64,000 bases of DNA from Pyropia haitanensis. Its lineage: Eukaryota; Rhodophyta; Bangiophyceae; Bangiales; Bangiaceae. Of the stretch, positions 32,376 through 42,326 are shown piece by piece; the stretch's first letter is position 1, and every line of letters begins with the position of its first letter. Under the pieces are notes generated by a model, which saw only the letters and a program-made list of their open reading frames with translations, was not told the origin of the DNA and made no database searches. The stretch covers positions 3,846,172 through 3,910,171 of the forward strand of contig SDUX01000004.1 in the NCBI GenBank assembly GCA_008729055.1. The letters are read 5' to 3'. The translations under genes were made by a program, and so were the position numbers.

Positions 32376-34245
32376 GGCCGGGGGACAGACGGGGGGACGG
32401 GGGGAAGGGGGGAGGGGGGAGCCACGCGGCTGCACCAGGTGGCCGACGGACGGGCAGGCGGACGGAACGCGGGGCGGGAGGCGGCCACACGCCAACTGGC
32501 GACACGACGCGGGCAGCAGCCGGAACCGGGCAGGCGCCTGGAAGACTGACGCCGCGTACGCAGGGAGAGGGCGGCGGCGGGGAAAGGGCGAGGGCGGCGG
32601 CAGGGGCAGGCGGAGGCGGTCGCGGCCGCGGGGGCAGACGGCCGCAACCTCCGAGGCCAGACGCTGACGCGCCGCTGCTGGGACCGCGGCGGCGCAAGGT
32701 GGGTGAGCGGGAGGTTGCCCCCCCCCACGGAGAGAGCCCGACAAGGCCCCCACTGCGCTGGGACGACGGCGGCGAAAAGTGGCTCAAATGTCGTACAATT
32801 CCTGGTGTTGATGCGAGACGTGGACATCCATTGTGTTTCAAGTCGACAGAGTTGTGAACAGTAGCCGAATGATATGATTCAACAGGGAAAGCTCGCGACT
32901 GCGCTTCGCGCCTGCGGCCCTGGAGCCGAATGGGACACACACCTGCGAGCGAGGGTGTCCCGCGCCGGGCCCGCCATCGCTGCTCCGTCGTGCCCCTCCC
33001 TCTTCTCCCGTCCTCGCCCACGCCCTAGTCCCGTATCCGCTGGCCGCCCGCAATGCCATCGCCGCGGCGTGGGGATCTGGGAGGGATGGTCGGTGGCTCC
33101 CCGCCCGTGCCGCAGATATCGACGCCCACCGGGTGCGTCGTGGCAGAGTCTAGCGCGACGGGGGCGGCGGCGGCAGCGGCGACGGCGGCGGGGCCGCGCT
33201 GACCGCATCGCCCGGCGCGGGCTCCACCCGGGACACGGCGGGGGCGGGCGGCGGCCTGGCGGGCGAGCAGCGGCGCACCCACCTTTCCCCCCTTCCAGAC
33301 GTGGTAGCGGCGGGGGTGACTGCGCCCATGGTCTGCGGGTCACCCCGCCCTTCAGGCCGGCCGATAACGTCTGCTTGGGAAGCCACCCAGGGAGAAACGT
33401 AAGCTGCGCGGCGGAGCGGAGAGATCCGGCAGCACCAGAAGGTGTTCCTTCTGGTCAGTGGCGACGCAGTAACGAGCACCAGACACGTAGGGAGGCACCC
33501 CGTGAGCGCCCACTTGAGTTCCTTGGCCAGGGGGAGGAACCAACACATCAGGGCTCGTTCCGGTGGGTCCACCACCAGTTCTCTTTGTTTGGGAAGACAC
33601 CAACGGCGGGGACGTCTTGCAACGCGTCCATTGGCGTCCCACTGGGAATGTCTGGGTGCCCGAAAAACACACCGGGGCATCGATGACGGTCACGTACGGT
33701 GGGGCGTCGCTGCGCTGTTGGCGACGGCGGCGCTGTGGCCGTCGTCGAGCGGCTGGATCAGCCGCTGGAACACAGAAGGGGAGGGGCTACGGGAATTAGG
33801 CGCGCGGGATGGCCGTGCATGGGGCGCAGGCGGCCCGGCCGAGGAGGGAGGGCCCCTTTTGGGTTAGCGTCTGCGCCAACAGACTGGGATGGCGTTGCCG
33901 CGACGGTAGGCAGACAGAGCGGGGGTGCGTGGCGCTCAGGCGTGAGGCGGCCTAGCCTGCTCGGGCAGCCGCTTTCGGCCCAGGCCGATAGGCTTGAAGG
34001 GGGGAGAGGATGAATGGGAGGTAGGCTCTGCATGCCGCCCGAATGCACGGTGGCCTGCTTATAGGCGGCGCCAGGCAGGGTGGTCGGGCGACGTAGGTTG
34101 CAAGACGTGCCGCCCACTCTAGCCCCGACAGGGTGTCGCCATCTCCCTAGAACCGCCCGGTAAGCTTGCCCGTCCCAGGACGTCTCGCCACCCTCCCAAG
34201 GTGCTTCCGCACACACGGGCAGGACTGTAGTGAGTGTCTATCGGC
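32376..34245. other. Divergent intergenic region with a moderate-GC island
   Basis: 1.9 kb. 32400-32700 is GC-rich, and 32790-32880 and 33330-34230 are clearly lower in GC. The latter contains several short frames on both strands with mixed composition but none with a start, length or motif to support a gene. A decayed mobile element or a long regulatory region is possible. Confidence 0.45.
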
Positions 34246-35061
34246 ATGGGGACCTCCCCTCATCGTCTGCCGCTGCTAGTGGTAGTGCTGACTGTGGCGA
34301 TGGCTGCGCCCGCGGCCGTGGCGGGGGCCGGTGATGCGGCTACCCTCATGGCGGCAGTACCCGACGCTACGGGCACCCGCCCGCCGCCTGCCGCAGCCAC
34401 CACCGCGCGGGTGTCCCCCGCGACGGCCGTGGCGGTTGCCAACATTGTCGCCTCGCTCTTGATCCAGCTGCAGGGCAGTGGCATCGCGTCCGAGGCGCTC
34501 GGCGGGGGCACCTGGGCGTGCGCGTCCGCGGCGAGCGGCGCCACCGGCTGTGGCACCACCGCCGCGTACCTGTCCAAGCTCCTCCGCACGTGCTCCGCGT
34601 GTGGGGGGGGCCAAAGCGGCGGCGGCAACGGCCACAGCCGTCACCGCCGCCGCCGCAGCGGCGGCGGCGGCGGCAGAGGCCGGCCCGTCACCGTCACGCC
34701 GCCGCTGTACGACGCGCCCGCGACGGTGAGCGGCGCGTCGTGCCCGGCGTGCGTGCGCACCGCAACGGGCGCGCGCAAGTGTGCTCTCAAGCTGCTGGGC
34801 ATTGGCTCCCCGGTGCCGGGCCGGTCGTGCCGGCTGGTCACCGCGGGCGGGTGCTGGCCGCGGTCGTCGGACCGGGTGCTGCTCGCGTGCGCGGCGGGGG
34901 ATGAGTGCCGGTACAAGATTTCGGGCGGCCGCGTCGGCGTGTGGTGCTGCGCGGCCAAGGAGAAGTCAATCTTCCGGCGGTGGCGCAACGTGTTCCGCTG
35001 CTCCATCCTGGCCAAGGCGAAGAAGACGCGGCAGAAGCACGTGGTGGTGATGTGGGAGTAG
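34246..35061 (+). CDS. Secreted cysteine-rich protein of unknown function
   Basis: A 271-aa uninterrupted frame from the ATG at 34246. Residues 1-27 form a classical signal peptide: a short basic n-region, then LPLLVVVLTVAMAAPAA and a small-residue cleavage region near AVAGA. The mature part has 14 cysteines: four in WACASAASGATGC...CSAC, then an Arg/His/Gly linker (about residues 125-150), then ten in a C-terminal block including SCPACVRTATGARKC, DECRYKI and VWCCAA. The end is basic with Lys/Arg-rich KAKKTRQKH. The even Cys count and signal peptide suggest a disulfide-bonded extracellular, wall or vesicular protein. I recognise no family. There is no transmembrane segment after the signal. 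An upstream in-frame GTG at 34234 is not preferred. Confidence 0.75.
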   Translation: MGTSPHRLPLLVVVLTVAMAAPAAVAGAGDAATLMAAVPDATGTRPPPAAATTARVSPATAVAVANIVASLLIQLQGSGIASEALGGGTWACASAASGATGCGTTAAYLSKLLRTCSACGGGQSGGGNGHSRHRRRRSGGGGGRGRPVTVTPPLYDAPATVSGASCPACVRTATGARKCALKLLGIGSPVPGRSCRLVTAGGCWPRSSDRVLLACAAGDECRYKISGGRVGVWCCAAKEKSIFRRWRNVFRCSILAKAKKTRQKHVVVMWE

Positions 35062-36605
35062 AGGAGGCGGGAAGGGGGGTGAGGGGGTGGGAGGGGACAG
35101 TGGGGTCCTGGCGGCAGAAGGGTGGCAGCTTGTACGTCGCCACAAGGCTGGGCACCAGGGCTGGCCCATTCGCGGCAGCCATGGACGCGGGCCGCTACAG
35201 CAGGGGCGCGCTACAAGCTGTTGTTTTCTGTTTTCCGCACCCCGTGCGCCGCGGACCGTCTGGTGCGCGCCGACAGCGACAAGCACAACGCCCTCCCCCG
35301 TCCCTCTCACCCGCTGCGCAACGGCTCGGCCGACGAACCTGCCGCCAAGGCGCAGGCCACCGCACCCTGCCGCGCGGGGGGCGGCGTCCAGACACGGCCA
35401 CCGCCATAGCGGCGGCACCGGCAGCGGCGGCGCCTTTGCCGAGCGGACGACGGGCTCGGCACACAGCTGTGGATGCGGGGGCCAACCAAACGGGGGGGAA
35501 GCGGGACTGGAACTCAGAGACGCCGTGCCCGCCGTCTCTTGAGGCCGCGTGCGTGTGGCAGCGCCGCCGTGGTGCGTGTTTCTGTAGTTGCAGTGCTCTC
35601 CAGTCCGTGCTCCCTGATCGATAGTCAACGCCCGTGTCAATTTCCCATTGGCCGATGGTACTGCTGCGGCTGCGTGAATGGCTGAGAGCTATTTTGCGAG
35701 TTTCGACCTTGATCTTGACTTTGACCACAGCCGACGCGGTTGAGAAAACCGTGCCTTCAAGAGTGACCACCGCAACGGAAGTACTGTAAACCGTCACAGG
35801 TCAACAGTCAGGGCGCCTGCAGTGTACCCCTCCGCGCTGGTGTGCTGTCTGTCGAGGGAGCACGCAACGCACCCGCGCCACGGGACCATGACCGGTGCAT
35901 GTCCCTATGTATTTACGAGCCGCACAGTACGCTTCCCCCCCCACCCCCCCCCCCTCCTCCCCCCCCCCCACCTTCACCTCGGGGCTCCAAACCTCCGTCC
36001 CCGACTTTGCTTGGCGCCATGATGGCGGTCACCCCCTCGGTGCCCCCCTTGGGGCCCACCGCCTTCCCTCGGGGCGGCCCACCGGGTGCACCCTTGCCGC
36101 GGCGCCCGCGCCGCGGCGCTGCGCCGCTTGACCCGCGCCCCCCCGCGCGGCGGCGCCGTGCAGCGGCGTGGCCCGCCTGGCGATGCGCCCGCCGCTCGGC
36201 CGCCGCGGTCCGCACGTCGGCGCCCCCAACCTGATGCTGCGGTCTGGTCTGCGAGCGGGCGTCGACGACGGCGGCCGTCACGGGGTGTCACTGCCAGCGT
36301 CACGGAGGGGAAGCCACTCCCCGGCCGACGACCACCCGGTGGCCATCTGGTCATCCTGCCGCCTCCACCCCTGTGCCGCCGTTCCAACGTCACGCCGCGC
36401 TGCCGACTGGCCGCCACACCTCCCCCCTCCCCCAGGCGGCAGCGCCCCCCCCCGACTAAGCCGCCGCCCCCCCCCCCCCACCCACCCCCCCCATCCCTGT
36501 CGTGTCATAGCCGATGCGCCCGCCTTTGGGGCGCCCCCCCTCCTTCCCCCCCCCCCTACGCCGCCCCGCTCTCCCCCCCACCCCCCTCGCCATCCCTTCC
36601 GTGTC
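35062..36605. other. Intergenic region upstream of the SNF2 gene
   Basis: 1.5 kb. 35570-35930 is a moderate-GC island. 35940-35970 and 36420-36600 are C-rich. The frame of the SNF2 gene stays open upstream to an ATG at 36183, so part of this stretch may be an N-terminal extension. It includes the first copy of a 37-bp direct repeat. Confidence 0.45.
36502..36538 (+). repeat. Direct repeat copy 1 before the SNF2 start
   Basis: 37 bp beginning GTGTCATAGCCGATGCGCCC, matching 36601-36637 at 35 of 37 positions. The copies are 99 bp apart, so the duplication keeps the reading frame. Copy 1 has ATA where copy 2 has the ATG chosen as start; the other difference is synonymous (Asp codon). Confidence 0.8.
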
Positions 36606-36637
36606 ATGGCCGACGCGCCCGCCTTTGGGGCGCCCCC
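36601..36637 (+). repeat. Direct repeat copy 2 spanning the SNF2 start codon
   Basis: The partner of 36502-36538. It encodes FRVMADAPAFGAPP, where copy 1 would encode CRVIADAPAFGAPP. The Met here is the preferred initiator. Confidence 0.8.
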
Positions 36638-38981
36638 GCTCGCGCGCCCCCACCAGCCGGTAGCCCCGCCGCCCTGCCGTGCCGCCGCCCCCCTCCCGCG
36701 CGGCGCGGGCCTCGGCGGCGCCTGGCCGCGCCCCGCGTGGGGCTGGCCCCCCCGCCCCGCGGCGGCGGCGCCCCCCGCACGCGCGGGTCCCAAGACCGCC
36801 GCCAGCCGGCGCGTGCGGGCGGCGCTGCCCCCCCCCGCCTCCCCTGGGCTGCCCCTCACCGGCGGGGGCGGCGGCCCCCTCCTGGCCACCGCCGCCGCTG
36901 TCACCGCCGCCGCCGCCGCCGCCGCCGCCGTCGCCGCCGTCGCCGCCGAGGTCGTCGCGCCGCCCTGCCAGTGTGGCCTCTCCGCCGTGCTGCGGGTGAC
37001 GCGCAAGCCGGGCGCCAACTGCGGGCGCCCGTTTTGGGTGTGCCCGCAGCCGCCGTCGGCGGCGTGCCGGTTTTTCTTGTGGGCCGACCCGCCGGTGGCG
37101 GCCGCGGACGTGCGGCTGACGCTGTGTCCGGAGCGGCCCGCCACGCACCTGGTTGGGTGCCTGCGCCCCGGCGTACCACGGTCGGCGGTGGCGGAGTTGG
37201 CGGCGGCAGCTTACGCCGCGGACAGCTGGGCGCCCGGTCCGTCTGACGCTCCCCTGAGCTTCCCCGTGAGCGTTTCGCTGCCTGCCTTTGTCGCCGCGCT
37301 GCGCGGCCGAGGCCTGACCGTTGACGTGCCGCCCGCGTGGGTGCTTGATGGACTGCGCGAGTGGTCTTGCCCGCCGACCCCGGCGGCCGAGGTGACCCGC
37401 CTCCTGGACAGCCTCCCGCCGCGCCTGTACAATAGTCTTCACCCTCACCAGCGGGAGGGGTTGGCGTACATGCTGCATCGCGGGGGACGCGCGCTCCTCG
37501 CCGACGGGATGGGCCTGGGCAAGACCGTCACCGCGCTGGCGGCGGCGCACTTCTTCCTCCGAGACGGGACCGTGCTCATCGTGTGCCCGACGACGCTGGT
37601 GGGAATGTGGCAGGCGGAGGCGCTCAAGTGGCTCCCTGACGACCTGTCCCCAGAGGACGTGACGGTGGTGAGGTCCGGAGCGGATGTCAAGCGCCTTGCC
37701 GCAGAGGCTGCGGCCGTTGCTGACGCCGCTGGTGCTGGCCACGGCGACGGTTTCAGGCCCCTGACGCGCGTCACGATCATTTCCGACACCCTCCTGACGA
37801 TCCTTCCGCCTGCGGACCGCCCCATCTGTGACTCGATCGTGCTCGACGAGGCGCACCGGATACGGAACCCGGAGGCGGCCCGTACCATGGCGCTGGTGCC
37901 GATGGTGCAGCGTGCACGCGGTGCGGTGCTTGTGACCGGCACGCCCGCGGTGGCACGGCCGGCGGACGTCTTTACCCTCCTCCACGCCCTGGCGCCTGGC
38001 CTGTTTCCCACCCGCGCTGGGTTTCTGGAGCGCTACTGTGGTGGGACGGGTGCCCCGGTCGCGCACTCGTCGTCGGGTCCCAGGCGTGGACCAGTCTGGC
38101 GAGCAGCGATGACGGCGCGCGTGGGGCGGGGGTCGTCCAACGCGGCGGAGCTGGCCGTCCTCCTCCGCGCCACCGTCATGACGCGGCAGGCGGAGAAGGT
38201 CGACTTGCCTCCAAAAACACGCGAGTGGGTGTGCCTGCCCATCCCCGAGGTAGACTTGGGGCGTGTCAAAGAGCAGGGTGCCCGGGTGGCCAAGGCCAAC
38301 CGGGCGGTCAAGAAGGCGGAAGCCACTCTCGCTGCTCATCCCTCTACCAAGGCAGAAGACGAAGCGCACGCCGCAGCCCAGCAGCTCAAGCAGGCGCATT
38401 CCATGTGGCACATGGCATCGGCCAAGGCCAAGCGGGTTCCCGTCGCGGAGTATGTGGTCAAAGTCGTCCGAAACGCGGGCGGCGACGGCAAGGCGGCGGC
38501 AGGGGGGGCGCCCCCCGCGAAGGTGCTCGTCTTTGGGCGCCACCAATGCATGCTGGACGCGCTCACTGAGCGCCTGGCCGCCGACGGCATTGGCCACATG
38601 CGCCTCGACGGGCGCACTCCTGCGCGGGCGCGGTATGCCCACGTCCACCAATTCCAGACCGACCCCGCTGTGCGGGTTGCGGTGCTGCAGTTTGACGCGG
38701 GGGGGTTGGGGCTGACCCTGACAGCCGCCACGACGGTGGTATTTGCTGAGCTGTGGTGGACCCCCGCGACGATGGACCAGGCCGAGGACCGGGCGCACCG
38801 CATTGGCCAGACCGCCCCCGTGCGGGTGGTGTACCTGTCGGCGCCGGGGACGATGGACCCAGAGCTGCGGACGAGCTTGGCCACCAAGCGCCGTGCGGTG
38901 GTGGGGGTGGTGGACGCCAAGGGTGCCGTGGGGGGGCACGTTAAGGCGCACGGCCACGGAGGTGGGGGGGCCGGCAGATAG
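36606..38981 (+). CDS. SNF2-family annealing-helicase-like ATPase with GRF zinc finger
   Basis: 791 aa, uninterrupted. A GRF zinc finger lies at about residues 121-161 (CQCGLSAV ... NCGRPFWVC ... CRFFLWAD), a module binding single-stranded nucleic acid. The SNF2 ATPase follows: HPHQREGLAYML, Walker A DGMGLGKT at 300-307, DEAH at 414, a GTPA motif III, then the C-terminal lobe KVLVFGRHQCMLDAL, MRLDGRTPARAR and QAEDRAHRIGQ (from about 725). The compact core and RNPEAA after the DEAH box resemble the SMARCAL1/ZRANB3 class that reanneals RPA-coated DNA at stalled forks, but neither a HARP nor an NZF domain is visible. A role in replication-fork or repair remodelling is inference. The start at 36606 lies within a repeated motif; ATGs at 36183 and 36231 in the same open frame are alternatives. 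Confidence 0.9.
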   Translation: MADAPAFGAPPLARPHQPVAPPPCRAAAPLPRGAGLGGAWPRPAWGWPPRPAAAAPPARAGPKTAASRRVRAALPPPASPGLPLTGGGGGPLLATAAAVTAAAAAAAAVAAVAAEVVAPPCQCGLSAVLRVTRKPGANCGRPFWVCPQPPSAACRFFLWADPPVAAADVRLTLCPERPATHLVGCLRPGVPRSAVAELAAAAYAADSWAPGPSDAPLSFPVSVSLPAFVAALRGRGLTVDVPPAWVLDGLREWSCPPTPAAEVTRLLDSLPPRLYNSLHPHQREGLAYMLHRGGRALLADGMGLGKTVTALAAAHFFLRDGTVLIVCPTTLVGMWQAEALKWLPDDLSPEDVTVVRSGADVKRLAAEAAAVADAAGAGHGDGFRPLTRVTIISDTLLTILPPADRPICDSIVLDEAHRIRNPEAARTMALVPMVQRARGAVLVTGTPAVARPADVFTLLHALAPGLFPTRAGFLERYCGGTGAPVAHSSSGPRRGPVWRAAMTARVGRGSSNAAELAVLLRATVMTRQAEKVDLPPKTREWVCLPIPEVDLGRVKEQGARVAKANRAVKKAEATLAAHPSTKAEDEAHAAAQQLKQAHSMWHMASAKAKRVPVAEYVVKVVRNAGGDGKAAAGGAPPAKVLVFGRHQCMLDALTERLAADGIGHMRLDGRTPARARYAHVHQFQTDPAVRVAVLQFDAGGLGLTLTAATTVVFAELWWTPATMDQAEDRAHRIGQTAPVRVVYLSAPGTMDPELRTSLATKRRAVVGVVDAKGAVGGHVKAHGHGGGGAGR

Positions 38982-40322
38982 GGGGGCGGGCGGCGTGCGG
39001 GGCGAGGGGCGCGCGCGCGCTAGGCGTGCGGCGTGAAGGGAGGTACCGGTGGGCAGCGGCACCAGTAGACTGTTGGGCCCTGCCGTGGCGCTCCCGCGGC
39101 CGCGGGCGCACCCCCCTCAACGCCGGGGGAAGGGCGTTGGGGGCGGCGGCGCCTGCCGCCGCTGCCCAACCCGGTGCGCCGTCTTGCGCGCACGGGGCGT
39201 CGGCCCCGTCGAGGAGGCGCCCTGCGCGCCACTGCCATCGTCCCCGACCCAGGAGGCACGCACGCCAGTGCTACCATCAGTCCGGGGGGGGGGCGGCACG
39301 CGCGAGCGGCGCGTGTACTCGTGCAAGGAGTAGCGGTGTTTGGGGGGGGGGGGGGGGGAGGGGGATACGGGGTCCCGCCGCCGCCGTCGCTGCTACCGCC
39401 GCCGCCTCAGCCGCCGCCGTCGCCGTTGCCGCCGCTGCTGCTACCGCCGCCGCCGCCGCCGCCGCTATCGCCACCACGATGCCGCAAACAAGGCCGGTGC
39501 CACCCCCCCAACGCTGTCGCGCCGTTGGAGGCAGCCGCCACCCGGGAGGGGCGTCCCGTCAGCGGGAGGGAGGTGCCGCCGTGCGGTGAGCCCACCGGCG
39601 GTATTGGCAGTGGCAGCGCCGCCACCGTGAATACGTACAAAGGCGGCGCCCGCGGGGGAGCTCCGGTGTGGCGGCCATCCCCGACCGTGGCCGTCGGTAG
39701 CACCTATGGCGGTGGCGTCGACAGCGGCCCTGGTGGTGGTTGCGGTGACTGCCGCCGCGGCTGGTGGCGCGGGTGGCAGCGGCGACGTCGGGCCTTCCCC
39801 CGTACCCCTCTGCCCCCGCCTTTGCCCCTCCGCCCGCCCCATCCGTCCCCCCCCCCACTGACGGCACCCGCAGGGGATGGACACGGCGGGACGGGACGGG
39901 CGGGTGGCGCACGCCGGGCGGGGGGGCGGACGGGCAGGACCGACCGCTCGCCAACCGGCCGACGGGGTGCGCCTCCGCGGCGCAACGTCCCCGCGGGGTG
40001 GACGGGGCGGGGCGGTCGGCGCGGCGGCGGCGCCCAACCGGCAGCGTCGGGCCACAGCGGACGAGCGACTGGGCGACGGTGGGAGGGCGCCCAAACGCAC
40101 CGGGGGAGACGGAGGTGGCGGGCATCTCGCCGCCCCGTGGGCATTGTTGGTCGCGGCGGCTCCACGCGAAACGCGACCCGCGCGTCGCTGCGCCAATGCC
40201 GCCCATGCGCTCGGGTGCCAGGGGCGGTCGTCCAAGCCGGCGTGCGACCGTACAACCTGGTCCACACGCCACCCTGTCGCATCGTAGCGGTCGCGACTGG
40301 CCACCGTGGGACGCTCCGTGGT

Positions 40323-40434
40323 GTGGTGCAAAGCTGGTCGTGGTCCTTGCGAGAGATTGGCCTATAGTCGCGCCGTGGCGCCTGGCGCCACCGGTCCCCG
40401 ACGGTGGTGGTGCAAAGCGGAACGTGGTCATTGC
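40323..40434. repeat. Pair of related 26-28-bp words with a palindrome between
   Basis: GTGGTGCAAAGCTGGTCGTG (from 40323) recurs as GTGGTGCAAAGCGGAACGTG (from 40408), each followed by a GTC.TTGC word. Between them lies a perfect inverted repeat, GTGGCGCC (40375-40382), one T, GGCGCCAC (40384-40391). Function is unknown; a decayed tandem element is possible. Confidence 0.5.
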
Positions 40435-41270
40435 CCGGCTACACCCTCCGCCAGCGCCATTGCCGGCTCACCACCGTACCACACCGTATCGGGTACGCGC
40501 CGTCTCGTGGCGCCACCGGCGGGGCGGCTGGCGGCCGGCCTGGCGTGGACGCGGCGCGTCGTCACTCGGCGTGGCCGTGGCGTACCAGTGGAGACGTCGT
40601 TGGTGCCGCCGCAGCTGGCTGGACGCCACCACTACCCCACCCAGCCACCCACGCCGGCCGCATCCCAGCAACTGGGCTTGACACAGATTCGGCCCAAAAA
40701 GGGGCCAGGGAATGGCCACGTGTGCCGATCCAAATGTGCCGGTTGGTCCCACGAATCTTCCCATCGCCAACGGCGCCAGGCGGCGCTGTCAGCTGCCCAG
40801 TATCTCGCCCAATCAGCCGCGCCTTTCGGGTCTCCGTTGCGAACAGCCGCACCACACGGACCACGTGCACGCAGGACGTCAGCCGCTTTGCTCCCGTGTG
40901 CCCCCCCGCGGCGTCTGTCAAACGACTGGCTGAGGGCGTTTCCCCAGCCACACGGATCTGGCCCGCTCGCCCCTCCCCCCCCCCCCCACCTGCCGACGGG
41001 ACCTCCTGACGGGAGGCTGCCGCCTGCATCCCCCCTCTCACACGCAGAAACCCCAGCTACAGTCTGGGGCGCTGCACTTGCCCATTTCCCCTCTCCGCAC
41101 TTCTTGCCCCCACGTCGCCCCCCCTCCCGCCGGTCCGCCGCCGCCGAGGGCGCCCAATCGGCGCCGCCCCCCGCTCTTCCACACCCCCCCCCCCCCCCAC
41201 CACCCCTCCCACGGTCGCGGCGCGAGGCCAGCGGAAGCGCCGCCAACGATTCTATTTGCTGACGATTCCT

Positions 41271-41299
41271 CCCGACACGCTCCCACCGGGAGCGTCGGG
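41271..41299. repeat. Small GC-rich hairpin
   Basis: The arm CCCGACACGCTCCC (41271-41284) pairs with GGGAGCGTCGGG (41288-41299), leaving a two-base bulge and a three-base loop. It is about 1 kb upstream of the Ca2+-ATPase. Chance is not excluded in such GC-rich DNA. Confidence 0.4.
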
Positions 41300-42326
41300 G
41301 GGTGTTGCGCGCGAAGCGCGGCGCCGCCGGCCGCGGTAGGGGGGGGGGGGGGGGGAGGGGGGGCGGAGGGGGGGTTGGACACGGTCGTCCGGCTGGCCGC
41401 CGGCGTCGGCGAGAGGCGGTGCGTGCGTCGCCGCGGTGGGCGCCGCTCCCGCCGCCGCCGCCGCCGCCGCCGTTGGCGCCACCTATCCACGCCCGACCGT
41501 GCCCGCGCGCGCGCTGCGGCGGCGGTAGAAGCGGTGGTAGCGGCAGCGGCGGTGGGGGGTGGGGGGGGGGGGCGGGGGCGGTGACGCGGCGGAGGGGGTC
41601 GCTGCGCACGGGGGTAGCACCGGCGGCGAGCTGTGACGTGGCTGGCGTGCGCCTGCCGCGCCGCACCCGGGGGCGAGGGGGAAGCGGCTGCCACCGCGTG
41701 CCCTTGTCTGGGGGGGTGTGGGGGGACGTGACGCCCCGGACGGGTCTCCGCCCTGCCGCGGGTCAATCGCCGCCACACGGGCGACGAGGTGTTGGCCGTG
41801 GCGAGCGGGCGGGCGGGCGGGCGGGTGGGTGGCTCGTGCGGGCGGACGGGCGGGTGGGAGGCGCGGGGCGGCCGCCACTGCCGTTGCGGTTGTTGTGCCA
41901 TCCGTGCCCGTTGTCGTCGGTTGGGGTTGGGGGAGGAGGAGGTGGCGGAAGGGGTGGGTGGCGGGGGGGGTGGGGGGGGGGGGGTGGCGGCTGGCGTGCA
42001 CGGTCACGGCGCGTGGTGCGAGGACCGGCGGCGGTTGCGAGGACCGGCCGTGGCTGGGTGGCGGCAGTTTGTGGGGAGGGGGCGGGGGGGGGGGGGGGGG
42101 GTGGGCGGGTGGCACGTGACGACAGCGGTGTGCCAGCGTGGGCGGCGGCGCTCCAGGCGCGGTTGCCGGTCGGCGCGGGAGGCGCCTGCTGGCGTCGGCG
42201 CGTGAGTGGTGGTGGCGGCGGCAGCGGCAGCGGCGGGAGCAGCGTCCCCCGCGGGGGCGGCCGGCAGCAGCGACTGCGCCCGCGGGGGCGGCGCGGGTGC
42301 GCGGTGGGTGGGTGGCGGGCGCCGCG

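Larger units (their letters stand above)
38982..42326. other. Gene-poor region between the SNF2 and Ca2+-ATPase genes
   Basis: 3.3 kb without a supportable gene. It contains trinucleotide-rich sequence (39375-39480), moderate-GC sequence with short related words at 40323 and 40408, a hairpin at 41271-41299, a (GGGC)n tract near 41807-41830, and G runs up to 42110. Long open frames on both strands are Arg/Pro/Gly strings. Confidence 0.45.

Noticed and set aside
35195..35797. Minus-strand frame with a Val/Thr/Lys-rich N-terminus
   Set aside because: Its only upstream initiator is GTG, there is no ATG in a suitable place, and no similarity is recognised. The beta-like start is probably chance in a lower-GC island.
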